Positions 25,557 to 34,783 of a stretch of 64,000 nt of DNA are shown in pieces. This stretch comes from CAWUFC02 sp963921335. Its GTDB lineage: Bacteria > Pseudomonadota > Gammaproteobacteria > Pseudomonadales > Halieaceae. A program made the translations under genes and the position numbers. The notes below the pieces were generated by a model. That model made no database searches, was not told the DNA's origin, and worked only from the letters and a program-made list of their open reading frames with translations. How positions within the stretch are numbered: the first letter of the stretch is position 1; every line of letters starts with the position of its first letter. The stretch lies in the NCBI GenBank assembly GCA_963921335.3, contig CAWUFC020000001.1, positions 806,001-870,000 on the forward strand, read 5' to 3'.

Positions 25557-25589
25557 GTAGATGAAGGTTTTTTTAATGACGCGGCGACT

Positions 25590-26225
25590 GTGGCAAAACT
25601 GACAACTACTTCCTATGCCATTCTCGGCTTGCTCGAGCGGCGCACCTGGTCGGCCTATGAGTTAACCAAGTACATGCAGCACAGTGGTATCAGGGGGGTG
25701 TGGCCCAGAACAGAAAGCCGTATCTACGTCGAGTTCAAAAACCTTGTGGCTCATGGCCTCGCCACCGCCTCCGAGCAAACCAAGCAGGGCCGCAAGCGTA
25801 GCGTATACAAAATTTCTGCCGCGGGCAGGAAAGGTTTGCGAAACTGGCTGCTCAGCCCTGAAGGTAGTTTCAGGCTAGAGAGTGAGCCACTGCTCAAATT
25901 GCTATTTGGTGATCTTGATGATGGGGCAACGCATGTCCAGCTTGAACATATGCACGCCCAACTGATCAGCGAGACAGAATTGATGTTGGAGGAAGTGAAC
26001 AGGTCACTGGAGAACGGCTTCTACTTTGAAGAAAACGCCCTGCACAACAGTCAGCTCCTGAGTTTGCTCACGGACCTGCTTGAGAGTCGCAGTGATTGGC
26101 TGAACGACATGCGTCAGTCAGGCCGGCGCAAAACGCCAAAAAGTACCTCTAATGAAGCGGCAAAAATCTATCGCCAGCAGGCGAAGCGCCTGGCGTCCCT
26201 GCTCGAAAAATTGCAGGACCAGTAA
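25590..26225 (+). CDS. PadR family transcriptional regulator
   Basis: A 211-residue regulator beginning with a GTG at 25590. The PadR winged helix-turn-helix is at the N-terminus (SYAILGLLERRTWSAYELTKYM, SRIYVEFKNLVAHGLATA, and a KRSVYKISAAGRKGLRNWL wing), and the C-terminal Vir-type helical dimerisation domain carries long charged helices. The divergent lipase gene and the two palindromes between them suggest that it represses the lipase and itself. The ligand is unknown. ATGs at 25561 and 25576 are out of frame, which supports the GTG. Confidence 0.88.
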   Translation: MAKLTTTSYAILGLLERRTWSAYELTKYMQHSGIRGVWPRTESRIYVEFKNLVAHGLATASEQTKQGRKRSVYKISAAGRKGLRNWLLSPEGSFRLESEPLLKLLFGDLDDGATHVQLEHMHAQLISETELMLEEVNRSLENGFYFEENALHNSQLLSLLTDLLESRSDWLNDMRQSGRRKTPKSTSNEAAKIYRQQAKRLASLLEKLQDQ

Positions 26226-26278
26226 GCCACCTAAAGCTTTGGGTTTGTTTGTGCGCCGCTAGCCAGTATGCTGGCCAG

Positions 26279-27313
26279 ATGAAGTTCATTCGCGGTTTGT
26301 TTGTTTGCCTGCTGTTGCTGCTGCTGTTTTTCTACAACATCGATCAGCGCGGTTATCGTGGGCCGGCTACCAACAATTTTGATGGCCACCAGTTTCTCAA
26401 TATGGCGCCCATCGCCGATAAGGGTCTGGTCGAGTTTCTGCGCTGGCAGTTCACCTCCGAGCCCGGTGAGTGGCATTACCGTGACATTGAGCCGGTCGGT
26501 GCTTTTCCTGTGCAGCGCAATGGCCCTGGGCAACTGCGAGCCAACTTCATCAATCATGCCACGGTGTTGTTGCAAATCGATGGGGTCAATGTTCTGACCG
26601 ACCCAATCTGGTCGGAGTTTGCCAGTACATATCCCTACCTGGGGCCACGGCGTTATCACGAGCCGGGTATTCGGCTGCAAGATCTGCCACCTATTGATCT
26701 GGTACTGATCAGCCACAGTCATTACGACCATCTCGACCTGGCGACACTGAAGCAACTGCAGGCGCACTCCGATCCGCTGATCCTGATGGGGCTGGGCAAT
26801 GCCTATCTGCTGGAGGGGGCCGGTCTGACCCGCTTTCAGGAGCTGAACTGGTGGGAGGGCGCTGAAGTGATGGGTCTGCGCATTAACAGTGTGCCGGCGC
26901 AGCACGCATCCATGCGTGCCAGTCACGGCTATGACCGTACGCTGTGGGCAGGCTATGTGATTGAAGGCCAGGGTGGCCCGGTGTTTTTTGCAGGCGATAC
27001 CGGCTACGGGCCACATTACGAGCACATACGTGAGTTTTTCGGTCCGATGCGATTGTCTCTGCTACCTATCGGTGCCTATAAACCGCGATGGTTTATGCGT
27101 GACAATCACATGTCGCCGGCAGATGCCCTGCAGGCTTATTTCGATTTGGAGTCAGCCGCAGGTATGGGCATCCACTTTGGTACTTTTAACGTAGCAGATG
27201 ATGGACAATATGAAGCGGCAGAAGAAATGACCCGCTTGCTTGCCGAGGGGGAGCGCATAGATATCAGCTTCTGGATTCCCGAGCCCGGCGAGAGTAAAAC
27301 CTGGAACCAATAA
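26279..27313 (+). CDS. Membrane-anchored metallo-beta-lactamase-fold hydrolase (NAPE-PLD/UlaG-like)
   Basis: A 344-residue protein with an N-terminal signal/anchor helix (MKFIRGLFVCLLLLLLFFYN) and an MBL fold. The metal motif is SHSHYDHLD (HxHxDH), with further ligands in FAGDTGYG and the C-terminal MGIHFGTF. The arrangement FINHATVLLQIDGVNVLTDPIWS plus GPRRYHEPGI is that of N-acylphosphatidylethanolamine phospholipase D-like and UlaG-like enzymes. It may cleave a phosphodiester in lipids at the envelope. The ATG at 26279 is selected because it starts the hydrophobic helix. Confidence 0.8.
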   Translation: MKFIRGLFVCLLLLLLFFYNIDQRGYRGPATNNFDGHQFLNMAPIADKGLVEFLRWQFTSEPGEWHYRDIEPVGAFPVQRNGPGQLRANFINHATVLLQIDGVNVLTDPIWSEFASTYPYLGPRRYHEPGIRLQDLPPIDLVLISHSHYDHLDLATLKQLQAHSDPLILMGLGNAYLLEGAGLTRFQELNWWEGAEVMGLRINSVPAQHASMRASHGYDRTLWAGYVIEGQGGPVFFAGDTGYGPHYEHIREFFGPMRLSLLPIGAYKPRWFMRDNHMSPADALQAYFDLESAAGMGIHFGTFNVADDGQYEAAEEMTRLLAEGERIDISFWIPEPGESKTWNQ

Positions 27314-27330
27314 GATCGAGGAGAGGCCCG

Positions 27331-28197
27331 ATGACAAAAAGTGAAGCCCTGGTTCGAATAGTGATCGCATACATGGTGGCGCTCTTTGTGGGTGGCGCCA
27401 CACTCTATTTGCTGGATATGGGCCCGCTGTGGGATGCGCTGGTGGCTGATATCGCGGCGACCATTGTGATCTTCCTGTTTAGTCGTGGTCATCGCAATTC
27501 CAGTTTTTACGACGCTTACTGGACCGTCGTGCCGCCCTTCATCCTGCTGTTCTGGCTTGCGGTTGGGCCCAGCAATTACCCGCTGCGGGAGATGATGGTA
27601 ATGGCAGTGATGCTCTATTGGGCAACCCGCCTCACCCTGAACTGGGCCTATCACTGGGAGGGCATGAGTCACGAGGACTGGCGCTACCCCATGCTGCGCG
27701 AGAAGGCGCCCCAATTTGCAGTGCTCACTGACTTCTTCGGCATACACCTGTTTCCTACCTTTCAGGTCTTCATGGGTCTGCTCCCGGCCTATGCGGTTTA
27801 TTGTTTGGCAGATCAACCGGTCGGATGGCTGGATGGTGTGGCGCTGGCGGTTGGACTCGGCGCAGTAACCCTGCAGCTGGTGTCCGATATTCAGCTGCAC
27901 CGCTTCATTGATCAACGCCAGGAAGGGGAGCATCTCATGACCGGATTGTGGGCCTGGTCGAGACACCCCAATTATCTCGGTGAGCTTGGTTTCTGGCTGA
28001 GCCTGTTCCTGTTTGGCCTGGCCGCCTACCCCAGTGGCTGGTACTGGCAGATCATTGGCATTGTGACCATGACGGTCATGTTTATGCTGGCCAGCATTCC
28101 CATGATGGAAAAACGCAGTCTCGAAAGACGACCGGAATACCAGACGGTGATCGACAAGGTGCCGATGTTGATACCCCGCCCCTGGAAGCACGCCTGA
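27331..28197 (+). CDS. DUF1295 family membrane protein (steroid 5-alpha-reductase-like)
   Basis: A 288-residue multi-pass membrane protein (about seven hydrophobic segments) with the family motif WAWSRHPNYLGELGFWLS near residue 210 and FYDAYWTVVPPFILL early on. The family belongs to the ICMT/steroid reductase superfamily, whose known members reduce double bonds or methylate lipid-like substrates using NADPH or SAM. GAGGAG provides the ribosome site. It lies 17 bases behind the MBL gene, so both are probably one operon. Confidence 0.85.
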   Translation: MTKSEALVRIVIAYMVALFVGGATLYLLDMGPLWDALVADIAATIVIFLFSRGHRNSSFYDAYWTVVPPFILLFWLAVGPSNYPLREMMVMAVMLYWATRLTLNWAYHWEGMSHEDWRYPMLREKAPQFAVLTDFFGIHLFPTFQVFMGLLPAYAVYCLADQPVGWLDGVALAVGLGAVTLQLVSDIQLHRFIDQRQEGEHLMTGLWAWSRHPNYLGELGFWLSLFLFGLAAYPSGWYWQIIGIVTMTVMFMLASIPMMEKRSLERRPEYQTVIDKVPMLIPRPWKHA

Positions 28198-28270
28198 TTC
28201 AAAGCGCAGTCCGCAAACGGCTTACGTTAGAATGATGTCACCTATGATTGCTCTAGAGGCGCCATGGATA

Positions 28271-29332
28271 ATGAATGTAATGCTGCGCACTGTGATGTTG
28301 CTGTTCGGACTGTCGCTGGCATCCTGTGCCAGCACTCAGCTCGAGCCCGACGACACCGTGGTCGAGATTCCCATGTTGTACATCACCGATCGCGATGAAA
28401 CCGGCGATGAAGACCCCGAAAAGTTCTACGGGGATGAGCGCGGCGACCTGGTTTACGGCAGCATGACCACTATCCTGGAAGCAAAGCCAACCGGTGCCAG
28501 CCCCGACGACCCCGCTTTCTGGCAGCCGCGTGCCGCCAATGCAGATGACATTGGCATAGCCTCCCTCAAGCCCATGGCCCTGGATGGGTTTCAGCAGGAG
28601 ATAGAAACTCGTTTGCAGGGGCGTGACGACAAAACGGCGCTGGTATTTCTGCACGGCTACAAAAAGACTTTCCGGCGCGCGGCCATGAACCTGGCGGGCA
28701 TCGTTTATGGCGCTAATTACCAGGGCATTCCGGTATTGTATAGCTGGCCCTCCGGCGGTGCACCGGCGCTGTATGCAGCGGATACCACGAATCTCAAATG
28801 GTCGACCACGCATTTGGTCAAGGCGCTGGATCAGCTAGCTGAGGTGCACGGGCTCGATGTGATTCACCTGGTGGCGCACAGCATGGGTGGCCAGGCTGTA
28901 TTGCATGCGCTGGAAAACGAAAAGCCCCCGCAGGGGGAGGGCGAGTGGAAGTTGGGCGAGCTCATCCTCTATTCCCCCGATGTGGATCGGGCGCGGTTCG
29001 CTCGTGATGCCCTGCCAAAACTCCGTGCTGCGGGCATTCGCACCACGGTGTACGCCTCTGACCTGGACGTGCCGCTATGGGCCTCGCGATTCGCCAACAA
29101 GTACCCCCGCCTTGGTGATGCTGCCTCCGGCTTGCTGGTCGCGGAAGGTCTGGAAACCATCGACGCCTCCCAGATTGCCGGTTTGTTTACCGGACACATC
29201 TACCACCTCGGTCAGCGCACCCAGGATGATCTACACTATTTGCTGAGTGAGCGGCTCGGTGCCGCCGAAAGACCTACTCTGACCCGGGTAGAGGACGAGC
29301 GGGGCGTTTACTGGGAAATTCTTCCGGAGTAA
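28271..29332 (+). CDS. Lipoprotein alpha/beta hydrolase (DUF900 type), copy 1
   Basis: A 353-residue predicted lipoprotein: signal peptide with lipobox LASC (MNVMLRTVMLLFGLSLASC). The alpha/beta-hydrolase core has the strand ALVFLHGYKKTFRRAA and the nucleophile elbow AHSMGG (about residue 215). The IPMLYITDR start and VLYSWPSGG are typical of the DUF900 family of envelope hydrolases. The catalytic Asp and His are not certain; GHIYH near the C-terminus is the likely His. The start is uncertain (28232, 28271, 28280 all possible). The second copy lies 21 bases on. Confidence 0.8.
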   Translation: MNVMLRTVMLLFGLSLASCASTQLEPDDTVVEIPMLYITDRDETGDEDPEKFYGDERGDLVYGSMTTILEAKPTGASPDDPAFWQPRAANADDIGIASLKPMALDGFQQEIETRLQGRDDKTALVFLHGYKKTFRRAAMNLAGIVYGANYQGIPVLYSWPSGGAPALYAADTTNLKWSTTHLVKALDQLAEVHGLDVIHLVAHSMGGQAVLHALENEKPPQGEGEWKLGELILYSPDVDRARFARDALPKLRAAGIRTTVYASDLDVPLWASRFANKYPRLGDAASGLLVAEGLETIDASQIAGLFTGHIYHLGQRTQDDLHYLLSERLGAAERPTLTRVEDERGVYWEILPE

Positions 29333-29353
29333 AACCAGGGGGCAATCATCTGA

Positions 29354-30703
29354 ATGGACTGCGTCAAACACACAGGCATTTATAAGCTTCTCGCGCTTGG
29401 CTCGATGCTGGTGCTGGCTGGCTGCGGTAGCAGCGGCTTCAAGCTGATGCCTCCCCCGGCTTATGTCGGCACAGATGCCTACCAGGAGGGCGTTCGGGAA
29501 TATTACGCAGAGATCAATGCTGGGCCTGAAGCCCGTATTTTTTACGCCACTGATCGCGCCCCCGACAGCGAAGGTACCGCTTGCAACTATGCCAACGCTC
29601 GAGGCGACTACTTGCGGCTGGGGGAAGTGCGCACCGTCATTGGTGACGAGAACTGGAGCCTCGACGAGCTTGGCGAGAACATCAATGCAGGCGAAGAGCT
29701 GATCATCAATTGCCTTAGTCACGATGAGATTGGCCCGCTGTATACCAGTATCCCCCCGACCAGTCAGGATGGCATTGATGCTTTCTTGTCAGACAGTAAA
29801 GACGACCCAGTGCGGGCCTCGTCCTACGAGTTTGCCAGGCGTGTCAACGAACACATGAAAAGCACCCGTTTTCATGAGATCAATATTTTTGTTTCCGGCT
29901 TGAGTACATCCTTTGGTAACAGCGTGAAGCATGCCACTGCCTTCCATCATTACACCGTGCGCAGCGGCGCGATGATCGCTTATCCCTGGCCAGTGGGTAA
30001 CACCCCATTCTCTGCCAACAAAGATCGTTTGAGTGGCCGTGTCAGTGCCCGTGGCCTCCGTAACCTGATCCTGTTCCTGGCGGAAAATACAGAAGCCGAG
30101 CGCATCAATATCATTGGCTATAGTGCCGGGGCTGAGGTGTTGTCCTATGCCCTTTACCAGTTGCGTCTGGCCTATGCAGAGCAGCCGGTGGAGCGTATCC
30201 ACAGCGATCTCAAGCTGGGCAGTATTCTGCTGACGGCGCCGGATGCCGACTACATGGAGTTTCGCAATATGCTGATGGACGGCCTGTTGGATATGGCGCA
30301 GAGCTTCACGGTCTACGTAAACCCGGAAGACCAGGTGATGGTTTTCTCAGAGCGGTTTTCTTCAGGTGCGCCGCGATTGGGCAATCCTCGTGATGGTGTC
30401 AGCCAGACTGAAATGGATATCTATAGAAACGTCGAGGGCATCAACTTTGTGAGCCCTGAGAATGGCGTGCGCATCCTCGGCGCCGTGGATTCACTGGGAC
30501 ATTCCTACTGGTACCTGAATCCCTGGGTCAGTTCCGATGCGCTGATTACCCTGACCACGCAGTTACCTCCGAAAGAGCGCGGCCTGATGCGCGAAGGTGA
30601 GAGCCCCGTTTGGCAGTTTCCTGATGACTACCTGGCACGGACAGAAGCGCTGTTCAGGGAGTACCGGCTGCGAGACAAGCAAACTGCGCAGAAGTCGCCC
30701 TAA
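29354..30703 (+). CDS. Lipoprotein alpha/beta hydrolase (DUF900 type), copy 2
   Basis: A 449-residue predicted lipoprotein with lipobox LAGC (MDCVKHTGIYKLLALGSMLVLAGC split over residues 1-24). Like its neighbour it has an ARIFYATDRA start, an INIFVSGLST strand, and a nucleophile elbow GYSAGAEVLSYAL (Ser with G-x-S-x-G). The catalytic His is probably in SLGHSYWYL. Only modest similarity to copy 1 can be seen by eye, so these are diverged paralogues rather than a recent duplication. It ends tail-to-tail with the PLD gene, overlapping by four bases. Confidence 0.8.
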   Translation: MDCVKHTGIYKLLALGSMLVLAGCGSSGFKLMPPPAYVGTDAYQEGVREYYAEINAGPEARIFYATDRAPDSEGTACNYANARGDYLRLGEVRTVIGDENWSLDELGENINAGEELIINCLSHDEIGPLYTSIPPTSQDGIDAFLSDSKDDPVRASSYEFARRVNEHMKSTRFHEINIFVSGLSTSFGNSVKHATAFHHYTVRSGAMIAYPWPVGNTPFSANKDRLSGRVSARGLRNLILFLAENTEAERINIIGYSAGAEVLSYALYQLRLAYAEQPVERIHSDLKLGSILLTAPDADYMEFRNMLMDGLLDMAQSFTVYVNPEDQVMVFSERFSSGAPRLGNPRDGVSQTEMDIYRNVEGINFVSPENGVRILGAVDSLGHSYWYLNPWVSSDALITLTTQLPPKERGLMREGESPVWQFPDDYLARTEALFREYRLRDKQTAQKSP

Positions 30704-32238
30704 TACTGATCTCGGAAGGGCATAATCCCCCAGAACTTGACCCCCAGCCAGCGACTGAAAGGCGCGTCAGGATCATCGTCGGCCACTTCCGACTCACCGT
30801 TTTCACCCTGTCGTGTCCATTGCAGCGGGCTGGCGTGTGACAGTCGCCAGCTGTTCCGGCTCTCGGCATCGTCATAGAACACCTGCGTCAACAGGCGGGC
30901 GAATTCCTCACCATGAATCAGTAGCCCGGCTTCGGTGTTAAGCTGAATCGAGCGGGGGTCGTAGTTCATTGAGCCGACGTAACTGAGGTCGTCGTCGATC
31001 ACGATCAGTTTGGAGTGATAGCTCTTGTGGCCTTCGCTGCAGTTCGTGCGGCAGCTGGGCCAGCTGGCATCCACCGCAAACTCGTAAACCTCTACGCCCA
31101 TATCCAGCAGGCGCTCGCGGTAGGGCACCCAGCCTGAGAAAGCGGCTGAGAAATCAATGGCCGCCATGGAGTTGGTCAGCAGTTTGATGTCGACGCCATT
31201 CTGCTCCAGCGTCTGAAACTCTAGCATCATGTCCTCGTCGGGCACCACGTAGGCCATGCCCAGCAAGACCTTGTGATCGCCAGCACTGTGAATGCGCTCA
31301 CTGAGTTGCTGGTACTTCCAGGGTGACGGGCTCGCCACTTTGTCAGCCCGGTCCACCAGCAACTCTACTGGTGCTTGCACAAGCCCATTGCTGATCTGGT
31401 AGGTCTCTAGGTCAGGCATTTGTATATCCGCAAACCACTCCCGAGTGCTGGGCTTTTCGCGGTATTGGCGCAGTTCATGGTAGTAGCGCTGGGCGCGTTT
31501 CTCGTCCGGAATGCGTTCCAGCATGTGCAGGGGGATCGACCAGCGGCTGTTCCAGTACTCGTCAAAGCTATCTGCCATAACCGGCACAATGGCACCCACC
31601 GCGAGCACATCCAGGTCGCGGTGCACAAACTTGGGATCTACCCAGAAGTAGCGATTCTGGATGTTGCGCCCGCCAATAATGCCCACGGTGCCGTCGGCTA
31701 GCATGATCTTGTTGTGCATCCTGATATTGAGCCGCTCCTTGGCCAGCCACTCGAAGGGCCGAATCACGACATCGACACGCTGCGTGGCAAAAGGATTGAA
31801 CAGGCGAATATCGATATTGGGATGACGCTGCAGGGGCGAGAAAAATGTCTGGTCCATGGCCAGCATGTCGTCGATGAGCAGCCTTACCCTGACCCCGCGG
31901 TCTGCGGCATCTACAACATGACTGAGCATGACGCGCCCACTCTCGTCATCGGCCCAGGAGAAGTACTGCAGGTCGAGGCTGCGATCTGCCAGCTGAATCA
32001 GGCGCAGCCGATCTTCCCAGGCCTCGTGGCCGGTGACGAGCATGCGCACGCCGCTGAGCTCTTCACTGGCGAGTTGGAAGCCTTCCTGCTCGAGGCGGTG
32101 ATCGATGCGCGTATCGCCCGGTGCAGGTATCGCCACGCTGGTGGGTTTATCTGCATCCAGCGGTACGCTGGCACAGGCACCCAGCCAGGCGGTGATACCC
32201 AGAAAGAGAAGACGAAATACGATTCGCCGTAGCTGCAC
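30700..32238 (-). CDS. Phospholipase D family lipoprotein (cardiolipin synthase-like)
   Basis: A 512-residue predicted lipoprotein (GTG start at 32238; lipobox LGAC in RLLFLGITAWLGACAS) with two HKD motifs: MHNKIMLADG in the first half and YHSKLIVIDDDLSYVGSMNYDPRS in the second (HxKxxxxD). It resembles ClsC-type and periplasmic PLD proteins. It may transfer or hydrolyse phosphatidyl groups in the envelope. GGAG precedes the GTG with 6-base spacing. It follows the GT4 gene by one base, so it is co-expressed with it. Confidence 0.87.
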   Translation of the reverse strand: MQLRRIVFRLLFLGITAWLGACASVPLDADKPTSVAIPAPGDTRIDHRLEQEGFQLASEELSGVRMLVTGHEAWEDRLRLIQLADRSLDLQYFSWADDESGRVMLSHVVDAADRGVRVRLLIDDMLAMDQTFFSPLQRHPNIDIRLFNPFATQRVDVVIRPFEWLAKERLNIRMHNKIMLADGTVGIIGGRNIQNRYFWVDPKFVHRDLDVLAVGAIVPVMADSFDEYWNSRWSIPLHMLERIPDEKRAQRYYHELRQYREKPSTREWFADIQMPDLETYQISNGLVQAPVELLVDRADKVASPSPWKYQQLSERIHSAGDHKVLLGMAYVVPDEDMMLEFQTLEQNGVDIKLLTNSMAAIDFSAAFSGWVPYRERLLDMGVEVYEFAVDASWPSCRTNCSEGHKSYHSKLIVIDDDLSYVGSMNYDPRSIQLNTEAGLLIHGEEFARLLTQVFYDDAESRNSWRLSHASPLQWTRQGENGESEVADDDPDAPFSRWLGVKFWGIMPFRDQY

Positions 32239-32239
32239 C

Positions 32240-33448
32240 TTAGTCTCCGGTTGCTTGCCCCGTCAGCAATGCGCTGGCCGTTCCCGCCCTGGGGTGTATG
32301 GCGGCCGTGCCCGCCATGACCTGCTCCATTTGTACCAGTGCCTGCTCGTAGCTGAAGCCACTGGCCATATCCAGGAACGCCGCTCTGGCCTCCTGTAACT
32401 GCTTGGGGTGATCAATCAGGTGGTCGATCTTTTGCACCAGTTGCTCGAGGTCGCCGGCCTCGAACAGGAAGCGCTCGTCGATAGCGAACTGGGATGAGGC
32501 GCTGGTTTCGCAGTTTGCAATTAAGGCGGGCAATCCGCAGCCAATGGCCTCCAGTACCGCCATACCCTCCAGTTCCGTCTCGCTGGCGTGCACCAGCAGG
32601 TCCGCCGTGTTGTACAGTTCAATCAACCTTTCCTGGGACACAAAACCTGTTTCTGCGGGTACAGGCAGCTGACTGGCCATCTGCTCTATGTTCTCGAGCA
32701 TTGGGCCGTGGCCGGTCACCACCAGCTTAATGCGATCCCGATGGCGGGATTTTAGCAGGGCCTCGATGACAAGATCGTGACGCTTTTCCCTGGACAGGCG
32801 ACCAACCATCAACACCACGAACTGTTGTTTATCGCCGGCTTCATCGACGTCGCAAGGGCGAAATTGTGGCGGCAGGCCATTGGTGATGACCGAAGAACTA
32901 CCCTCAAAGCCGCCGCTTTTCAGTTCCTCCAATGCGGCCGGGCTGGGGCAGATGACATGGTCAGCCAGGTTGTAGAAGAAGCGGTTGAAGAATCGCAGCA
33001 GCAGCCGGTTAAGCCAGCCTACATTGCAGTTCAGGTTGTAGAGAATATTCTGGGGTTGGAAGTGAAAACCAAACACGACCGGAATGCCGAGCCTACGAGC
33101 TTCACGCAGCGCGAAAAAACCGAGGAACAAGCTGTACTGAATATAGACAACATCATGGCCGGGCAGTACTTCTTTCAATACTTTGCGCCCAGGGCCTGCA
33201 AGGTCAAAGCCGTTTTTGTCGATGATCCACTGCACACCGGGGATGAAGAGGGAGGGCACCCGATGGCGGTTTTCCTCTTCGGGCCCGGTCGCGATCACCG
33301 TGACGTCATGATGACGCCGCAGGCCTTTGATAAAACGCACGGATGACTGCACCGCGCCCACACCATTGTCGTTGACGATGTCGGCGACATAGGCAATTTT
33401 CAGGCGTTCACTACGTTCCTGTAGCGGAGTGTCCAAAGGTGAATTCAC
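32240..33448 (-). CDS. Glycosyltransferase family 4
   Basis: A 402-residue retaining GT-B glycosyltransferase. The N-terminal Rossmann-like acceptor domain begins LKIAYVADIVNDNGVGAVQSS and includes FGFHFQPQNILYNLNC. The C-terminal nucleotide-sugar domain has VLMVGRLSREKRHDLVIEAL, FVSQERLIELYNTADLLVHAS and the ExxxxxxLEAIGCGLP glutamate motif (ELEGMAVLEAIGCGLPALI). The acceptor may be a diacylglycerol or a polymer. Position between a PLD and a patatin suggests glycolipid work, which is inference only. Confidence 0.88.
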   Translation of the reverse strand: MNSPLDTPLQERSERLKIAYVADIVNDNGVGAVQSSVRFIKGLRRHHDVTVIATGPEEENRHRVPSLFIPGVQWIIDKNGFDLAGPGRKVLKEVLPGHDVVYIQYSLFLGFFALREARRLGIPVVFGFHFQPQNILYNLNCNVGWLNRLLLRFFNRFFYNLADHVICPSPAALEELKSGGFEGSSSVITNGLPPQFRPCDVDEAGDKQQFVVLMVGRLSREKRHDLVIEALLKSRHRDRIKLVVTGHGPMLENIEQMASQLPVPAETGFVSQERLIELYNTADLLVHASETELEGMAVLEAIGCGLPALIANCETSASSQFAIDERFLFEAGDLEQLVQKIDHLIDHPKQLQEARAAFLDMASGFSYEQALVQMEQVMAGTAAIHPRAGTASALLTGQATGD

Positions 33449-33557
33449 GGCTGGCTATGACTCAATTTCATGGCAGGACGCATCCTGCGACTGCGTTGAG
33501 CGGAGTGTACCCCTATCGCAGTATGTTTGCTGCTTAGTGATCGCTATTTTTGCCTGA
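33449..33557. other. Intergenic region between patatin and GT4 genes
   Basis: About 109 bases with no gene. No strong hairpin with a T-run and no clear promoter boxes are visible here. It may contain a promoter for the GT4-PLD pair on the - strand, but I cannot support one. Confidence 0.3.
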
Positions 33558-34757
33558 CTAAAAGCCCCTTGGGGTGTTGTCCCATGGGAATCCTTCAGCT
33601 GCCATCTCGTAACCCAACTGGTAGAGCGCCCGCATGTAGTCGCGATCGAACTGCTCCTGTTGGGGGTGATCAAAGTCAGCCGGCACTTCGGTGACATGAA
33701 AGTCCAGGCCGTCGCGGGCCGCAGTGGCAAAAATACGGTAAATGTCGCCCTCGACGATGGTGTTCATCAGTGTGCTTTGGGTGCGGAGCATCACGGGCAG
33801 GGTGCTGCGTTCCACCGCCTCCCAGGGGAGCTGCGCCTGTCCATTGCGAATGACGTACAGGTCCGGCGGCTCGGGTACCTGCAGTTTTTGCAGCATGGTT
33901 CTGGCGTCATAGTTCATGGGGTACAGCTGCACCACTGAGCTGGCGCCGCCATCCACATGCATCTCGTCGAAACGCTTACCGTCAACGCTGACTTCGAACA
34001 TCACCGGGGGAAAACCGCCCGGTATAGAGGCGGAGGCCAGCATCACCTTGCGTATCAATGCTGCCGCGTCGCTTCTGCCGCTGGCGGCGATGGCGCCGAT
34101 ATCCCAGGCCACAGGTCTGCCCGCATCCAGGTTGCTCGTCACAATTGACAGAAAACGGCCCCGTTCATATTCCCCGGCGATGGCTTCCACCACATCGTCG
34201 CTGACATACTCGAGCAGCTTTTCTTGCAGTGGCGCTGAGTCGCCAATCGCGTCACTGAGCAGGCCGGTGATGCCGCCCCGAATCTCCAGCACGTCCTCGG
34301 TGGAGTAACGGGTGTAGATTTCTTTGATGATGTGGTCGTAGTCCGATCCCAAAAACGCAAAGGGTGCGATCAAGCCGCCGGTGCTGATCCCGGTAACCAG
34401 TGTGAATTCAGGCCGATCGCCGGCCTCGGTCCAGCCGTTGAGGATGCCGGCTGTATAAGCGCCACGGGGGCCGCCGCCGGAAATGGCGAGGTAGTGGTGG
34501 GGCACGCCAAAACTGGCGCGGTAGCGTTCTTCGAGTTCCGCGTCGTCTAACTCTGCCAGCGCGCTGTCATAGGGGTCGCTGATATCTGCCCAGTCCCTGA
34601 CGCCGGGAAAGCCTTCTATCTCGGCGATCGTACCGCTGCCACCTGTTGGTGGATTGCGTTCCAGGGATTCACCGCTGCAGCCAATAAGCGCGCTGATCAT
34701 GAACACTGTGAAGAGGCGAATTGCGCCGACTGGGCGGATGCGGGAACTGCTTGTCAT
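33558..34757 (-). CDS. Patatin-like phospholipase lipoprotein
   Basis: A 399-residue predicted lipoprotein with lipobox ALIGC at about residue 26. The patatin domain has the oxyanion GGGPRGAYTAGIL, nucleophile elbow GISTGG (G-x-S-x-G), and catalytic Asp in VDGGASS (DG-G/A). This is a Ser-Asp dyad acyl hydrolase acting on lipids. Export as a lipoprotein puts it at the inner or outer membrane. It lies 26 bases behind the CobW gene and about 100 bases ahead of the GT4 gene on the same strand, so cobW-patatin-GT4-PLD may be one transcription unit. Confidence 0.86.
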   Translation of the reverse strand: MTSSSRIRPVGAIRLFTVFMISALIGCSGESLERNPPTGGSGTIAEIEGFPGVRDWADISDPYDSALAELDDAELEERYRASFGVPHHYLAISGGGPRGAYTAGILNGWTEAGDRPEFTLVTGISTGGLIAPFAFLGSDYDHIIKEIYTRYSTEDVLEIRGGITGLLSDAIGDSAPLQEKLLEYVSDDVVEAIAGEYERGRFLSIVTSNLDAGRPVAWDIGAIAASGRSDAAALIRKVMLASASIPGGFPPVMFEVSVDGKRFDEMHVDGGASSVVQLYPMNYDARTMLQKLQVPEPPDLYVIRNGQAQLPWEAVERSTLPVMLRTQSTLMNTIVEGDIYRIFATAARDGLDFHVTEVPADFDHPQQEQFDRDYMRALYQLGYEMAAEGFPWDNTPRGF

Positions 34758-34783
34758 ATGCGCTACTCTCCGGATTTATGGGC

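Noticed and set aside
28922..28941. CCCCCGCAGGGGG palindrome in the first DUF900 hydrolase gene
   Set aside because: Explained by codons of a Pro/Gly-rich loop and not like the repeat family.
33455..33730. Open frame on - strand within the patatin gene region
   Set aside because: Its sequence follows no codon logic and it overlaps the patatin gene in another frame; a shadow.
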